Shown here: piece by piece, positions 36,684-46,339 of the stretch
Layout: the number at the start of each line of letters is the position of its first letter
Position numbering within the stretch: position 1 is the stretch's first letter
NCBI RefSeq assembly: GCF_900163785.1
Contig: NZ_FUKN01000010.1
Span: forward strand, 1-64,000
DNA from: Psychrobacter sp. JB385
GTDB lineage: Bacteria > Pseudomonadota > Gammaproteobacteria > Pseudomonadales > Moraxellaceae
DNA length: 64,000 nt
Direction of reading: 5' to 3'
The notes under the pieces: generated by a model
What the model was told of the DNA's origin: nothing
The model's input: the letters and a program-made list of their open reading frames with translations, nothing else
Database searches by the model: none
Position numbers and translations under genes: made by a program

Positions 36684-37925
36684 CTACGATGACTGGTGAT
36701 CTATGCGTTCAATAATCATGGCAATTCCTTGTCCCACGCCAATACACATCGAGCAGATGGCAAAGCGTTTGCTGGTTTTTTCGAGCTGGTTGAGCGCGGT
36801 CAAAACCAATCTTGCCCCTGATGCACCTAGCGGATGACCAAGGGCAATCGCACCGCCATTGGAATTGACGCGTTCGCTATCGTCAGGCAATTCCAAGTCA
36901 CGTGTGCAGGCCAACGATTGGGCCGCAAAGGCTTCGTTCAGTTCGATGACATCCATCTGGTCAAGCGACAGACCTGTTTGTGCCAGTAATTTTTTTATGG
37001 CAGGGGCTGGAGCAAATCCCATGATGCGCGGTTCTACACCGACCGTTGTTGCAGCCACAATACGAGCGCGTGGTTTTAAGTCGAACTGTGTCACTGCTTG
37101 CTCTGAAGCGATTAAAAAGGCGGCCGCACCATCATTAATACCTGAGGCGTTACCTGCCGTTACGGTGCCATTTTCTTTGACGATGGCACGAAGTCTGGTT
37201 AATTTTTCAAGCGTGGTATCAGCGCGAGGGTGCTCATCTGTATCGACAATGACTGCATCGCCTTTGCGCTTCGGAATAATGACAGGGGTAATCTCGTCTT
37301 TAAAGAACCCTGATGCTTGCGCCGTATTGGTACGTTGTTGGCTACGTAGCGCAAACGCATCTTGGTCAGCGCGATTGATATCAAATTGTTCAGCGACGTT
37401 TTCGGCAGTTTGTGGCATAGTTTCAGTACCATACAAATCATCAAGCCTAGGGTTGATAAAGCGCCAGCCCATCGTGGTGTCTTCAAGTGTTTGCGTACGA
37501 CCAAATGCTTTGTCTGATTTGCCCATCACAAATGGCGCACGGCTCATGCTCTCAACACCGCCTGCGATAACAAGGTTGGCTTCTCCCGCTTTAATGGCGC
37601 GGGCTGCAATGGCGATGGCGTCCATCGATGAGCCGCACAAACGATTGACCGTGGTTGAGGGCACTTGATAAGGCAGACCAGCCAGCAATGATGACATGCG
37701 TCCAACATTACGATTGTCTTCTCCGCTTTGATTGGCGCAGCCATAGATGACATCATCTACTTGCTTCCAGTCGACATTGGCATTACGCTTCATTAATGCT
37801 TTGATGGGGATAGCACCTAAATCGTCTGCTCTTATTGGTGCCAAGCTGCCGCCATAACGCCCAAACGGTGTGCGAATGGCATCAATAATATAAGCGTCAT
37901 GTAAACCAGTGATAAAGTCGGTCAT
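36684..37925 (-). CDS. pcaF: 3-oxoadipyl-CoA thiolase
   Basis: 413 residues. ATG 37925 has AGGA seven bases upstream; ATG 37931 is an alternative two codons longer. Thiolase hallmarks: nucleophile Cys in N-R-L-C-G-S-S, N-G-G-A-I-A-L-G-H-P-L-G-A-S-G with the catalytic His, and the second Cys in C-I-G-V-G-Q-G. It cleaves 3-oxoadipyl-CoA with CoA into succinyl-CoA and acetyl-CoA, the last step of the beta-ketoadipate route. It lies between the CoA-transferase genes and the lactonase. Confidence 0.95.
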   Translation of the reverse strand: MTDFITGLHDAYIIDAIRTPFGRYGGSLAPIRADDLGAIPIKALMKRNANVDWKQVDDVIYGCANQSGEDNRNVGRMSSLLAGLPYQVPSTTVNRLCGSSMDAIAIAARAIKAGEANLVIAGGVESMSRAPFVMGKSDKAFGRTQTLEDTTMGWRFINPRLDDLYGTETMPQTAENVAEQFDINRADQDAFALRSQQRTNTAQASGFFKDEITPVIIPKRKGDAVIVDTDEHPRADTTLEKLTRLRAIVKENGTVTAGNASGINDGAAAFLIASEQAVTQFDLKPRARIVAATTVGVEPRIMGFAPAPAIKKLLAQTGLSLDQMDVIELNEAFAAQSLACTRDLELPDDSERVNSNGGAIALGHPLGASGARLVLTALNQLEKTSKRFAICSMCIGVGQGIAMIIERIDHQSS

Positions 37926-37970
37926 GGTCATATCCTGTTCTTAGATTTGGGTTTTGAGTATGGAGTCTTG

Positions 37971-38624
37971 TTATGCCTGCGTGGCATCAATGAGTGTGGC
38001 GCCAGTCACAGCTTGCAACTCAGTAAAGCTCATGCCGTCTACTATCTCTGTCACGACCAGTCCTTTCATCGTGACATCAATGACACATAGATCGGTAAAG
38101 ATACGATCCACGCAGTGTTTGCCTGTCACAGGATAAGTGAGTTCGCTAACTATCTTTGGCTCGCCTGTTTTGGTCGTGTGGTTGGTCATTACAAAGACTT
38201 TTTTGGCACCAACGGCTAAATCCATAGCGCCGCCAACAGCAGGTATGGCATCTGGCGCACCCGTACTCCAGTTGGCCAAGTCACCATTGGCTGCTACTTG
38301 GAATGCACCCAGTACACAAATATCAATGTGACCACCGCGCATCATGGCAAATGAGTCGCCATGGTGAAAAAAGCTACCGCCATCAAGCATGGTGACGTAT
38401 TCCTTGCCGGCATTGATAAGCTCTGGGTCTTCCTCACCTCTGGCAGGTGGCGGGCCAAAAGCCAGTAGGCCGTTTTCTGAATGCAAAAATACATCTTTGT
38501 CAGCAGGCAAGTATTTGGCAATTTTGGTGGGTAACCCAATGCCCAAATTGACATAGGCGCCATCTGGAATATCTTGGGCAGCACGCTCAGCGATTTGATC
38601 CCGTGTGAGTAATGTATGGCTCAT
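37971..38624 (-). CDS. catJ: 3-oxoadipate CoA-transferase subunit B
   Basis: 217 residues; ATG 38624 after AAGGAGCG. The catalytic glutamate is in S-E-N-G-L-L (~residue 50), followed by G-P-P-P, typical of class I transferase beta subunits. With subunit A it moves CoA from succinyl-CoA to 3-oxoadipate. The 26-base gap to catI implies translation from one message. PcaJ-type paralogues are nearly identical in function; the cat name follows the neighbours. Confidence 0.95.
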   Translation of the reverse strand: MSHTLLTRDQIAERAAQDIPDGAYVNLGIGLPTKIAKYLPADKDVFLHSENGLLAFGPPPARGEEDPELINAGKEYVTMLDGGSFFHHGDSFAMMRGGHIDICVLGAFQVAANGDLANWSTGAPDAIPAVGGAMDLAVGAKKVFVMTNHTTKTGEPKIVSELTYPVTGKHCVDRIFTDLCVIDVTMKGLVVTEIVDGMSFTELQAVTGATLIDATQA

Positions 38625-38650
38625 GGTGACGCTCCTTATGATTGATCGTA

Positions 38651-39343
38651 TTAAGCGATAGCCGCAACGTTAGAATGAGCAGGCTGGACTTGCACCACGT
38701 GCTGTACAAAGATACCGGGCGTGATGATGTGTTCGGGATCCAGCTCACCAAGCGCAACTGTTTTAGAAACTTGAGCGATAGTGACGTCAGCTGCCATCGC
38801 CATTATGGGACCAAAGTTACGGGCAGATTTGCGATAGACTAAGTTACCCCAACGATCGCCACTATCCGCTTTTATTAATGCAAAATCTGCTTTGATCGGA
38901 TACTCAAGGACATAGTCTTTACCATCGATATGGCGCGTTTCTTTACCTTCGGCAAGTAAAGTGCCAAAACCTGTTGATGTATATACTGCTCCAAGTCCCA
39001 TACCTGCGGCCTGAATACGGCATGCCAGATTGCCTTGTGGCACCAGCTCAAGCTCGATTTTGCCTGCATGATATAGCTCATCAAATACCCAAGAATCCGA
39101 TTGGCGCGGAAACGAGCAAATGATTTTGCGTACCGCCCCTGTTTTTAATAGCTTGGCCAGTCCATGGTCGCCATTACCAGCATTATTGTTGATAATCACT
39201 AGGTCTTTGATACCCAAATCAATGAGCGCATCAATCAGTTCGGCAGGTTGTCCTGCTGTACCAAAACCACCAATCATAATGGTGGCGCCGTCTTTGATTT
39301 GACTGAGCACATCCTTGAGGTCTTTATCTGCTTTGTTAATCAT
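38651..39343 (-). CDS. catI: 3-oxoadipate CoA-transferase subunit A
   Basis: 230 residues. The alpha-subunit signature G-G-F-G-T-A-G-Q-P (~residue 25) and N-N-A-G-N-G-D-H-G-L-A are present, plus E-L-V-P-Q-G-N-L-A. It forms the heteromer with the product of the next gene, catJ. The 142 bases before it (after benE) could hold a promoter, but no BenM-type site is seen there. Confidence 0.95.
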   Translation of the reverse strand: MINKADKDLKDVLSQIKDGATIMIGGFGTAGQPAELIDALIDLGIKDLVIINNNAGNGDHGLAKLLKTGAVRKIICSFPRQSDSWVFDELYHAGKIELELVPQGNLACRIQAAGMGLGAVYTSTGFGTLLAEGKETRHIDGKDYVLEYPIKADFALIKADSGDRWGNLVYRKSARNFGPIMAMAADVTIAQVSKTVALGELDPEHIITPGIFVQHVVQVQPAHSNVAAIA

Positions 39344-39485
39344 GTTGATATCCTATAAAAAGGGAGAATTGGTTAACGTTGGCTGGCACTTTCTTTAATA
39401 AATTGTTTAGTAAATCATACGGCTGATTTGGTTTTAACAAGGGTTACTGGAAAATAGTACTATCAATAGCTCGTGAAATTTGTGA

Positions 39486-40679
39486 TTAAGAAAATGACAA
39501 TAGACGCTTTTTGTTTAACACATAATGAGCCACCATACCGATAACAATGCCCCAAAACACCGAGCTCAATCCCAAAAATCTCATGCCAGAAGCGGTCGCC
39601 AAAAAAGTGATTAAGGCGGCATCTCTTTGTTCGTCGTCTTTCATGGCAATCGTAATGTTGGTAGCGATAGCCCCAATGAGCGCCAGTCCAGCCAATGCCG
39701 CGACCAGCTCTTTTGGCAACAGACTAAACACAATGACAATACTGCTTGCAAACAAGCCGCCTAATAAATAAAAGATGCCGTTGGCAACCCCTGCGATATA
39801 GCGTTTTTCTCGCAGCTCATGCGCATCTTTGCCCATACACAAGGCTGCGGTGATGGCCGCGAGTACAATGGTAATGCCGCCCACACAAGCGACGGCTAAT
39901 GACGCAAGGCTTGCCACACTGACAATGGGTTTGGCAGGCGTGTCGTAGCCACTAAGATTCAAAATGGCCATGCCGGGTAAAAACTGTCCTGTTAAGCTGA
40001 CCAAGATAAGCGGAATGGCAAGGTTAAACGTCGCATTCCACGTCCATTCAGGCCAAATAATCGTCGGTATGGTAATGGCCAAATCCATATCGACAGGGTT
40101 CATTCTGCCAAGTAACACGCTTAATATCATCCCGCATAGCAATACCCAAATCATGGTGTAGCGCGGTGAAAACCGCTTGGCGAATAAATAGCAACCGAGC
40201 ATGCTAAATACGATAAATGGCATGGTGTTGGTGGCAACAAAAAGCTCTAAACCAAACTGAAACAAAATACCGGCCATCATGCCTGCCGCAATACCATTAG
40301 GAATCCACCGCAAAATTTTGTCAAAAGAACCAGTAGCGCCTACCAAAAATATCACTACGGCTGAGAGGATATAAGCCGATACGGCCTCATTGATGCTCAT
40401 CTCAGGAAACACGGTCACCAGTAGTGCCGTGCCAGGCGCTGACCAAGCAGTAATAATAGGTGCCTTATATCTAATAGACAGATAAATGCCAGAGACAGCA
40501 GCGCCTATAGATATGCCCCAAATCCAAGAAGCCATCATAGTATCTGAGATCTGAGCGGCTTGCGCAGCTTGAAAGAAAATAATCAACGGGCCAGCATATG
40601 AGATGAGTACCGCCAAAAATCCTGCCACAGACGCCGAGAGTGACCAGTCTTTTTTTAAGGTTTGGATGACAGAGGCCAT
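39486..40679 (-). CDS. benE: BenE-family benzoate transporter
   Basis: 397 residues from ATG 40679, which follows AAGGAAGCAAT; an earlier frame start at 40709 lacks a ribosome site. About 12 hydrophobic helices; the family features W-S-A-P-G-T-A-L-L (~residue 82) and N-L-S-G-Y-D-T-P are seen. It imports benzoate across the inner membrane. The cluster thus has two unrelated benzoate carriers, this one and the MFS protein at 31393-32757. Confidence 0.93.
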   Translation of the reverse strand: MASVIQTLKKDWSLSASVAGFLAVLISYAGPLIIFFQAAQAAQISDTMMASWIWGISIGAAVSGIYLSIRYKAPIITAWSAPGTALLVTVFPEMSINEAVSAYILSAVVIFLVGATGSFDKILRWIPNGIAAGMMAGILFQFGLELFVATNTMPFIVFSMLGCYLFAKRFSPRYTMIWVLLCGMILSVLLGRMNPVDMDLAITIPTIIWPEWTWNATFNLAIPLILVSLTGQFLPGMAILNLSGYDTPAKPIVSVASLASLAVACVGGITIVLAAITAALCMGKDAHELREKRYIAGVANGIFYLLGGLFASSIVIVFSLLPKELVAALAGLALIGAIATNITIAMKDDEQRDAALITFLATASGMRFLGLSSVFWGIVIGMVAHYVLNKKRLLSFS

Positions 40680-40751
40680 ATTGCTTCCTTGCAAATGAGC
40701 GATAATCAAAGGGTAGTAACGATGAGTCAGTCTACAATACTGCTAAAAAAT

Positions 40752-41531
40752 TTAGCCTGCGTCGCCACCACCAACAGGAAGGGTGCTGCCAGTGATATAG
40801 GAGGACTCATCTGACGCTAAAAACACAATGGCATTGACCTGCTCATCGATTGTGCCGTAGCGTTTCATAAAGGTGCGATCAATGGTTTGGTCAACGACTG
40901 CTTGCATCCATAGCTTTTCATCATCTGTTAAGGGCGTAGCATTTCGAGGGATTTTTCTGGGCGGTGCATCAGTACCGCCTGTGGCGACTGCATTGACACG
41001 AATTCCATCATTGGCGTACTCAAAAGCGAGCGAGGCGGTCATGGCGTTGACACCGCCTTTTGCAGTGGAATAGGGAATACGGTTGATACCACGTGTGGCG
41101 ACGGAAGAGACGTTTACGATAGTACCTGATTGCTGCTCGACCATGGCTGGCAATACTGCACGGCAACACCACAAGGTTGGAAATAATGAGCGACTGACTT
41201 CCTTTTGAATGTCTTCTTCTGAGAAGTTGATAAAGGGTTTCATCCATATCGCACCGCCAACATTATTCACGAGTACATCGACACGACCATAAGTCTCTAT
41301 GGCTTTATTGACCGTGTCTTGTGCCCCTTGATAGGTCTCAAGATCTGCTTGAATCGTTATCGCATCACCGCCGTTCGCGATTATTTTAGCTAAGACTGCT
41401 TCCACCAATGGCGAGAAGTCTGCCATAACGACTTTTGCGCCTTCGTTTGCGAGACGTAAAGCAACGCCGCGCCCAATACCTTGGGCGGCACCCGTGACGA
41501 TACAGACTTTATTATCAAAGCGTTTACTCAT
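40752..41531 (-). CDS. benD: Benzoate cis-diol dehydrogenase (1,6-dihydroxycyclohexadiene carboxylate dehydrogenase)
   Basis: 259 residues, SDR fold: T-G-A-A-Q-G-I-G at 14-21, N-N-V-G-G, catalytic Y-S-T-A-K near 155-159. It oxidises and decarboxylates the cis-diol from BenABC to catechol, making NADH. It is 47 bases after benC and 72 before benE on the same strand. Confidence 0.95.
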   Translation of the reverse strand: MSKRFDNKVCIVTGAAQGIGRGVALRLANEGAKVVMADFSPLVEAVLAKIIANGGDAITIQADLETYQGAQDTVNKAIETYGRVDVLVNNVGGAIWMKPFINFSEEDIQKEVSRSLFPTLWCCRAVLPAMVEQQSGTIVNVSSVATRGINRIPYSTAKGGVNAMTASLAFEYANDGIRVNAVATGGTDAPPRKIPRNATPLTDDEKLWMQAVVDQTIDRTFMKRYGTIDEQVNAIVFLASDESSYITGSTLPVGGGDAG

Positions 41532-41578
41532 TGCTATCTCCTAAAAACCTTGCTTGTCTTTTTATAATCTAAGCCCTG

Positions 41579-42595
41579 TTATTTTTCACTTGGCGTAAAT
41601 TTCTCATAATAAAAATTGCTGGGCTTGAGCTGACTGGCATCTAACCAATGACTGACCGCGTCAACCATGGCTAAAGGGCCGCAAAGATACACGTCGACAT
41701 CGCCGCCATTTAACCAATCCTCTTCCACATGACTTGTGACATAGCCTTTACGCTCGTGATGACTGTCTTCGCTTGCCACACAGGTACGATAATCAAACCA
41801 TGCATGGTTTTGTTTTACCTCTTCTAGCTTTTCGATTTCTACCAAATCCGTATCATTGGTGACACCATAAACCATATTGACAGGGTGATGACCGCCACTC
41901 ACTTCTAAGCTTTTTAGCATCGATAAGAAAGGTGCAATGCCCGTTCCACCTGCCAAAAATAGAGTCGGGCGAACCAGCGGACGCAAATAAAAGCTACCAA
42001 ACGGCCCTTCAAAATCAATGTCTTGACCAAGTTGCGCGATATCCGATAAAAAGGTGCTCATCTTGCCGTTAGGAATATTACGAACCACAAACTCAGCCTG
42101 CTTGGCATTCGGTACAGAGCTGAACGAGTAAGAGCGTGTCTCGTCAGAATCGGGGATATTGATATTGACGTATTGTCCTGGCAAAAATACCAAGGCATCT
42201 GGATTTTCGATATCAATGCCAAAGTGAATGGTTGATTCAGACAAGACATTGAGCTGTTGAAGTTTGCCTTTGAAAGTCGATTTACCGACTTTGCAAGCTT
42301 CAGAAGAGCTTGGTACTTTAATGACACAGTCGCTTTCAGGAATCATCTGACAGGTCAATACATAGCCTTCGCTGGCTTCAGCTTCTGTGAGGGCATCTTC
42401 GATATACATATCAGGGTGCATGTCATAGCTGCCCGATTCGCAATGACAACGGCAAGTGCCACATGCGCCATCTAGACAATCCACTGGAATGTTAAATTTT
42501 TGACGATACGCGGCTTCGGCAACCGTCTCATCTGCTTCACACTTGATGAATCCTGTGACGCCGTCTTCGAACTGTAGAGCAATACTGTATTCCAT
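41579..42595 (-). CDS. benC: Benzoate dioxygenase reductase
   Basis: 338 residues from ATG 42595, preceded by AAAGGAT; an earlier frame start at 42634 is not supported. An N-terminal plant-type [2Fe-2S] ferredoxin domain (C40-x4-C45-x2-C48 and a distal Cys near 82) is fused to FAD (R-S-Y-S-F-S) and NAD (G-G-T-G-I-A-P-F) domains. It carries electrons from NADH to BenAB. The order benA-B-C-D is the usual one. Confidence 0.95.
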   Translation of the reverse strand: MEYSIALQFEDGVTGFIKCEADETVAEAAYRQKFNIPVDCLDGACGTCRCHCESGSYDMHPDMYIEDALTEAEASEGYVLTCQMIPESDCVIKVPSSSEACKVGKSTFKGKLQQLNVLSESTIHFGIDIENPDALVFLPGQYVNINIPDSDETRSYSFSSVPNAKQAEFVVRNIPNGKMSTFLSDIAQLGQDIDFEGPFGSFYLRPLVRPTLFLAGGTGIAPFLSMLKSLEVSGGHHPVNMVYGVTNDTDLVEIEKLEEVKQNHAWFDYRTCVASEDSHHERKGYVTSHVEEDWLNGGDVDVYLCGPLAMVDAVSHWLDASQLKPSNFYYEKFTPSEK

Positions 42596-42688
42596 GAGAA
42601 ATATCCTTTTTTCAACACGTATTAAATGAAGCATTTACTAAATATTGATTAGGCAGTGGCTGATTAATAGCCAAATAATGAGCGAATA

Positions 42689-43186
42689 TTAGACGTGATA
42701 GACATCCATAATTTGATGCACATAGTCGTCTTTTAAAACCACATATTTATCCAAAATCTTTGGACGATCTTGAGTCATGTCTATTTTGTATTGAGAGTAA
42801 CCCCAGTAGGTATTGGTCTCGTGATAGCGAAAAGACTTGTTGATCCAATTAAAGCGCACCGTCACGATACCGTCGTTATTCTCCAGCAACTCAATATTGG
42901 ACAAGTTGTGGGCAGTACGAGTATCGGGAATGGTTGCGGATGAGCGCTCCGTTTCGATACGGAAGATACGATCTTCAAGACCACGACGATCAGGGTAATA
43001 AATCAGTGAGATCTCTCGTTGCGGGTCACTAATTAGCTCGCCATCATCATCCCAACTCGGCATCCAAAATGGGCAGTCTTCGTCGTAACACGTGAGCCAT
43101 TCTTCCCAGTTTTTTTCATCCAGTAAACGTGCCTCACGGTATAAAAACTTCCGAATCTCTTCGATACTAATGCTTGTGTTTTTCAT
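42689..43186 (-). CDS. benB: Benzoate 1,2-dioxygenase small subunit
   Basis: 165 residues, the usual length of the beta subunit of ring-hydroxylating oxygenases; R-E-A-R-L-L-D-E near the N-terminus and W-x-x-C-Y-D-E-D-C-x-F-W-M-P are typical. It is structural and helps build the alpha3beta3 enzyme. ATG 43186 follows AAGGATAGGATT; it is 64 bases after benA. Confidence 0.95.
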   Translation of the reverse strand: MKNTSISIEEIRKFLYREARLLDEKNWEEWLTCYDEDCPFWMPSWDDDGELISDPQREISLIYYPDRRGLEDRIFRIETERSSATIPDTRTAHNLSNIELLENNDGIVTVRFNWINKSFRYHETNTYWGYSQYKIDMTQDRPKILDKYVVLKDDYVHQIMDVYHV

Positions 43187-43250
43187 AATCCTATCCTTAT
43201 ATATTGATTGGTCTTGCCACCATCAGCCATCGACAGGCTTTGGTCGCCAG

Positions 43251-44624
43251 CTATACCGTGTCGTTGTTTTTTTGTGCCAAGGCTTTTTTCATCTCTTCAT
43301 GCCAGTAGCGATGCTGTACGGTATAGAGACCCTCATCTTCGGTCTTAACCCCACTCATCAAAGGTTTAAGATCAATGGCAGCAGCGCCTTCATCAGCCCC
43401 TTCAATCCAATGCTCTGAGCCTCGGCACATATCGTTCCATTCCAGCTTAATCCCGTTGTAGCCTTCTTGACATGAGCGGAATTCTTCCAAATCGTCAGGC
43501 GTCGCCATGCCAGTGACATTAAAGAAGTCTTCGTATTGACGAATGCGGCGCGTACGTGATTCATCACTTTCGCCTTTTGGCGCGATACACCAGATGGTGA
43601 CTTCAGTTTTATCAACGGCTAATGGACGAAGCACGCGGATTTGCGAGCCAAATTGATCCATGATGTAGACGTTTGGATACAGGCATAAGTTACGCGAACG
43701 CCCAATCATCCAATCCGCCATCGCCTCGCCATATTTGGCCACATAATCGTCACGATACGCATAGTTTGGACGGTCTTGTGGGTTTTCCCAATGTGTCCAT
43801 AGCAGCATATGACCGTTTTCAAAGGAGTAAAACCCACCGCCTTGACGACCCCATTTCCCTGCATTCATGGCTTTGATATTGTCGGCCTTTATCGCTTCTT
43901 GCTCTTTACGGCGCGCAGTCGTCGCCGCGTAGTTCCAATGTACGGCTGACACGTGGTAACCATCGGCACCATTTTCTGCTTGTAGCTTCCAATTTCCATC
44001 AAAGGTATAGGTTGAAGTGCCACGTAGGACTTCGAGACCTTCTGGAGATTGATTGACGATCATGTCAAGGATTTTGGTAGAGCCGCTTAGCCACTCTTCG
44101 ATAGGGGCAACGTCATCATTTAGACTGGCGAATAAAAAGCCTTTATAGTTGGCAAGCTTGACCGGTTTGAGGTCGTGTGAGCCTTCTTTGTTAAAGCCTT
44201 CAGGATACCCTGCGTGTCTTGGGTCTTTTACTTTGAGTAGTTTGCCTGAGTTATTAAAAGTCCAGCCGTGGAAAGGGCAGGTGTACGTGGTCTTGTTGCC
44301 TTTTTTGTGGCGGCATAATTGTGCGCCGCGATGTGAGCACGCGTTGATCATGCAATGCAGCTCACCTTCTTTATTACGGGCAAGGATGACGGGCTGACGT
44401 CCAATGTAGGAGGTGTAGTAATCGTTATTATTTGGCACCTGACTTTCATGCGCCAGATACACCCAATTGCTTTCGAAGATATGTTTCATTTCAAGCTCGA
44501 ACAGCTCTTGATTGGTGAAGGCGCTACGATGCAAACGATAAACGCCTTCTTCTTTATTTTCTTCTAAAAAATCATCAATGGTAATATCTGATCCTTCAGG
44601 TACTAGATTGATACGCTCGCTCAT
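43251..44624 (-). CDS. benA: Benzoate 1,2-dioxygenase large subunit
   Basis: 457 residues. Rieske cluster ligands C96, H98, C116 and H119 (C-S-H-R-G ... C-P-F-H-G); mononuclear iron region with [11 protein letters not shown] near 215-225. It dihydroxylates benzoate to the 1,2-cis-diol with electrons from BenC. It heads benABCD. Upstream are a 19-base tandem repeat and a GATACG/CGTATC inverted repeat that may be control sites. Confidence 0.95.
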   Translation of the reverse strand: MSERINLVPEGSDITIDDFLEENKEEGVYRLHRSAFTNQELFELEMKHIFESNWVYLAHESQVPNNNDYYTSYIGRQPVILARNKEGELHCMINACSHRGAQLCRHKKGNKTTYTCPFHGWTFNNSGKLLKVKDPRHAGYPEGFNKEGSHDLKPVKLANYKGFLFASLNDDVAPIEEWLSGSTKILDMIVNQSPEGLEVLRGTSTYTFDGNWKLQAENGADGYHVSAVHWNYAATTARRKEQEAIKADNIKAMNAGKWGRQGGGFYSFENGHMLLWTHWENPQDRPNYAYRDDYVAKYGEAMADWMIGRSRNLCLYPNVYIMDQFGSQIRVLRPLAVDKTEVTIWCIAPKGESDESRTRRIRQYEDFFNVTGMATPDDLEEFRSCQEGYNGIKLEWNDMCRGSEHWIEGADEGAAAIDLKPLMSGVKTEDEGLYTVQHRYWHEEMKKALAQKNNDTV

Positions 44625-44677
44625 AATGGCCTTCCTTGTATAATAACGGTGTGAAATAAGAGTAAGAGTTGACGCTT

Positions 44678-44700
44678 GATACGGCAGCTATGGACGTATC
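44678..44700. promoter_or_regulatory. Inverted repeat before benA
   Basis: GATACG-N11-CGTATC, 54-76 bases before the benA start. It carries ATAC and GTAT half-sites, but 13 instead of 7 bases apart, so it is not a standard BenM site. Confidence 0.35.
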
Positions 44701-44739
44701 AAACGCAAAACGTGATGGTTTATTTATATTTAATAGCGA

Positions 44740-44777
44740 GTAGTCTTAAACGCTTGCTGTAGTCTTAAATACTTGCT
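44740..44777. repeat. 19-base tandem direct repeat between catA and benA
   Basis: Two adjacent copies of a 19-base unit starting GTAGTCTTAAA and ending CTTGCT, differing at two positions. It lies 115-153 bases before benA and 25-62 bases past the catA stop. The 19-base period is near two helical turns, which would suit a regulator binding side by side. Confidence 0.6.
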
Positions 44778-44801
44778 ATTGCATGACGCTATCAAGCAAC
44801 C

Positions 44802-45725
44802 TTAACCTTGGGCGCGTCGGCGTTCGACTTCGCTGCCTTGAACAGTTTGTTCGATGTCTTTGACAAGATAAAAATCAAAATCAATACTGGCATAAGGCTT
44901 ATCAACTTCTTTTTCTTTTAGCTTGTCTGCATCTTCGACCATAGTAACCTCTGGTACTAAACCTTCACGGCTTGCAAAAGCAAAGTCATCCCATAAGTAT
45001 TCATCGCCATCGATGTTGATCTGTGTGGTCAACTTGCGATAACCCTCTGCACTAGCAAAGAAATGAATGTGGGCAGGGCGATGACCATGACGTCCTAATG
45101 CCCCGAGTACTTTTTGTGTCATGCCATCTGGCGGTACTGAGTATCCAAGTGGCACGATGCTACGAAAAGCATACTTGCCGTTTTCGTCCGTGATGATACT
45201 GCGACGTAGGTTGAAAGGTGTTTGTGATTCATCAAAGAACGAATAATTGCCCAAGCTATTGGCATGCCAGACCTCTACTTTGGCGTTTGGTAGTGGCTGA
45301 TTGTCTTCACCATAAACCGTACCTTGCATAAATAACACGGTACCAATATCAAGGTTTGTACCGTCATCTAGACGCGCAAAGCCTTTTTCTTCTGGCGCAC
45401 CAGCGACATATAGTGGGCCTTCGATGGTACGAACCGTCCCACCATCCAGACCCGCTGCTTTTAAATCTTCTTCAATCATCAGATCCATGAAATGATCAAA
45501 GCCAAGGCCGGGTGATAATAATCCTGCTTCTTTGCCCAAATCACCGATGAACTCCACACCAGACCAGTATTCGTCGGCCGTGATTTTGAGATCATTGATG
45601 GCTTGCATAAGATCGGTGACGATACGTAGTACAATCTCTTGTACGCGTGGATTGACCTGCTCAGGGAAGTCTATTTTGCCTTTGACGAACTGCGTGGCTA
45701 AAGATTCAATTTGGCTGCGTTCCAT
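44802..45725 (-). CDS. catA: Catechol 1,2-dioxygenase
   Basis: 307 residues. The N-terminal helical dimerisation part is followed by the intradiol core with non-haem Fe(III) ligands in the right order: Y161, Y195, H219 and H221 (R-P-A-H-I-H-F-F). It opens catechol to cis,cis-muconate. It lies between catC and benA; 225 bases separate it from catC, in which a 5-bp inverted repeat GGTCT/AGACC (45838-45852) is seen. Confidence 0.96.
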   Translation of the reverse strand: MERSQIESLATQFVKGKIDFPEQVNPRVQEIVLRIVTDLMQAINDLKITADEYWSGVEFIGDLGKEAGLLSPGLGFDHFMDLMIEEDLKAAGLDGGTVRTIEGPLYVAGAPEEKGFARLDDGTNLDIGTVLFMQGTVYGEDNQPLPNAKVEVWHANSLGNYSFFDESQTPFNLRRSIITDENGKYAFRSIVPLGYSVPPDGMTQKVLGALGRHGHRPAHIHFFASAEGYRKLTTQINIDGDEYLWDDFAFASREGLVPEVTMVEDADKLKEKEVDKPYASIDFDFYLVKDIEQTVQGSEVERRRAQG

Positions 45726-45950
45726 GTCTCTCTCCTTGTTGAGGACTGTTTAAAAGGTCAGGTTATCGAGTATTCTTACTCAAATTTTGTTTGTCTTATT
45801 AACTGTTTGATCAAATTTTGGATGACGAAATATACTGGGTCTTATATAGACCACGGCTGTTCAGTAATAAGAAATAAGAAGCTGTTAGTTAGATGTGCTA
45901 TTGAGGAGGTGTCTGGTTGTGATGACACCTATTGATAGCATTAGCAATTA

Positions 45951-46241
45951 TCAGCTATCGTCATCACGCACAGAGGATGGATGACGGAGTAATGGGGTGA
46001 TCTCAACTTTCATATAAGGATAAAGCGGCAAAGACATCATAATGTCGTGTAACTCTTCATGACTCTCAACATCGAAGATGCTAAAGTTGGCGTATTCACC
46101 AGCCAAACGCCATATGTGACGCCATTTGCCTTGCTCTTGTAGTTTTTGCGATAGGGCTTTTTCGGTGGCTTTAAGCTCATTGACCGCATCTGCATCCATA
46201 TCGGTCGGTAATAAAACATCCATTCTGACGTGATATAACAT
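45951..46241 (-). CDS. catC: Muconolactone delta-isomerase
   Basis: 96 residues, full length. Starts M-L-Y-H-V-R-M-D-V and has W-R-H-I-W-R-L-A-G-E-Y-A-N and L-P-L-Y-P-Y-M, all typical. It turns muconolactone into 3-oxoadipate enol-lactone. It is 98 bases after catB. Confidence 0.95.
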   Translation of the reverse strand: MLYHVRMDVLLPTDMDADAVNELKATEKALSQKLQEQGKWRHIWRLAGEYANFSIFDVESHEELHDIMMSLPLYPYMKVEITPLLRHPSSVRDDDS

Positions 46242-46300
46242 AACTGTTTCCTTACATTTAATGAGGGGAATACGACTGATAAGGGCTTTCTATCAGCCTT

Positions 46301-46333
46301 TATTACTATAGGTATATTCTTATACCCAATAGT
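46301..46333. promoter_or_regulatory. Inverted repeat between catB and catC with BenM-like half-sites
   Basis: GGTATA-TTCT-TATACC (46311-46326), enclosed by ACTAT and ATAGT, gives a hairpin in the catB-catC gap. GTAT-N6-ATAC matches the inner half of the double operator before benK. It could be an operator or an RNA processing hairpin. Confidence 0.4.
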
Positions 46334-46339
46334 GCTCGG

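Noticed and set aside
36859..37668. A 269-codon open frame on the plus strand opposite the thiolase gene
   Set aside because: It is antisense to a clearly real, motif-complete gene, has no family motifs and no ribosome site; it arises from the codon pattern of pcaF.
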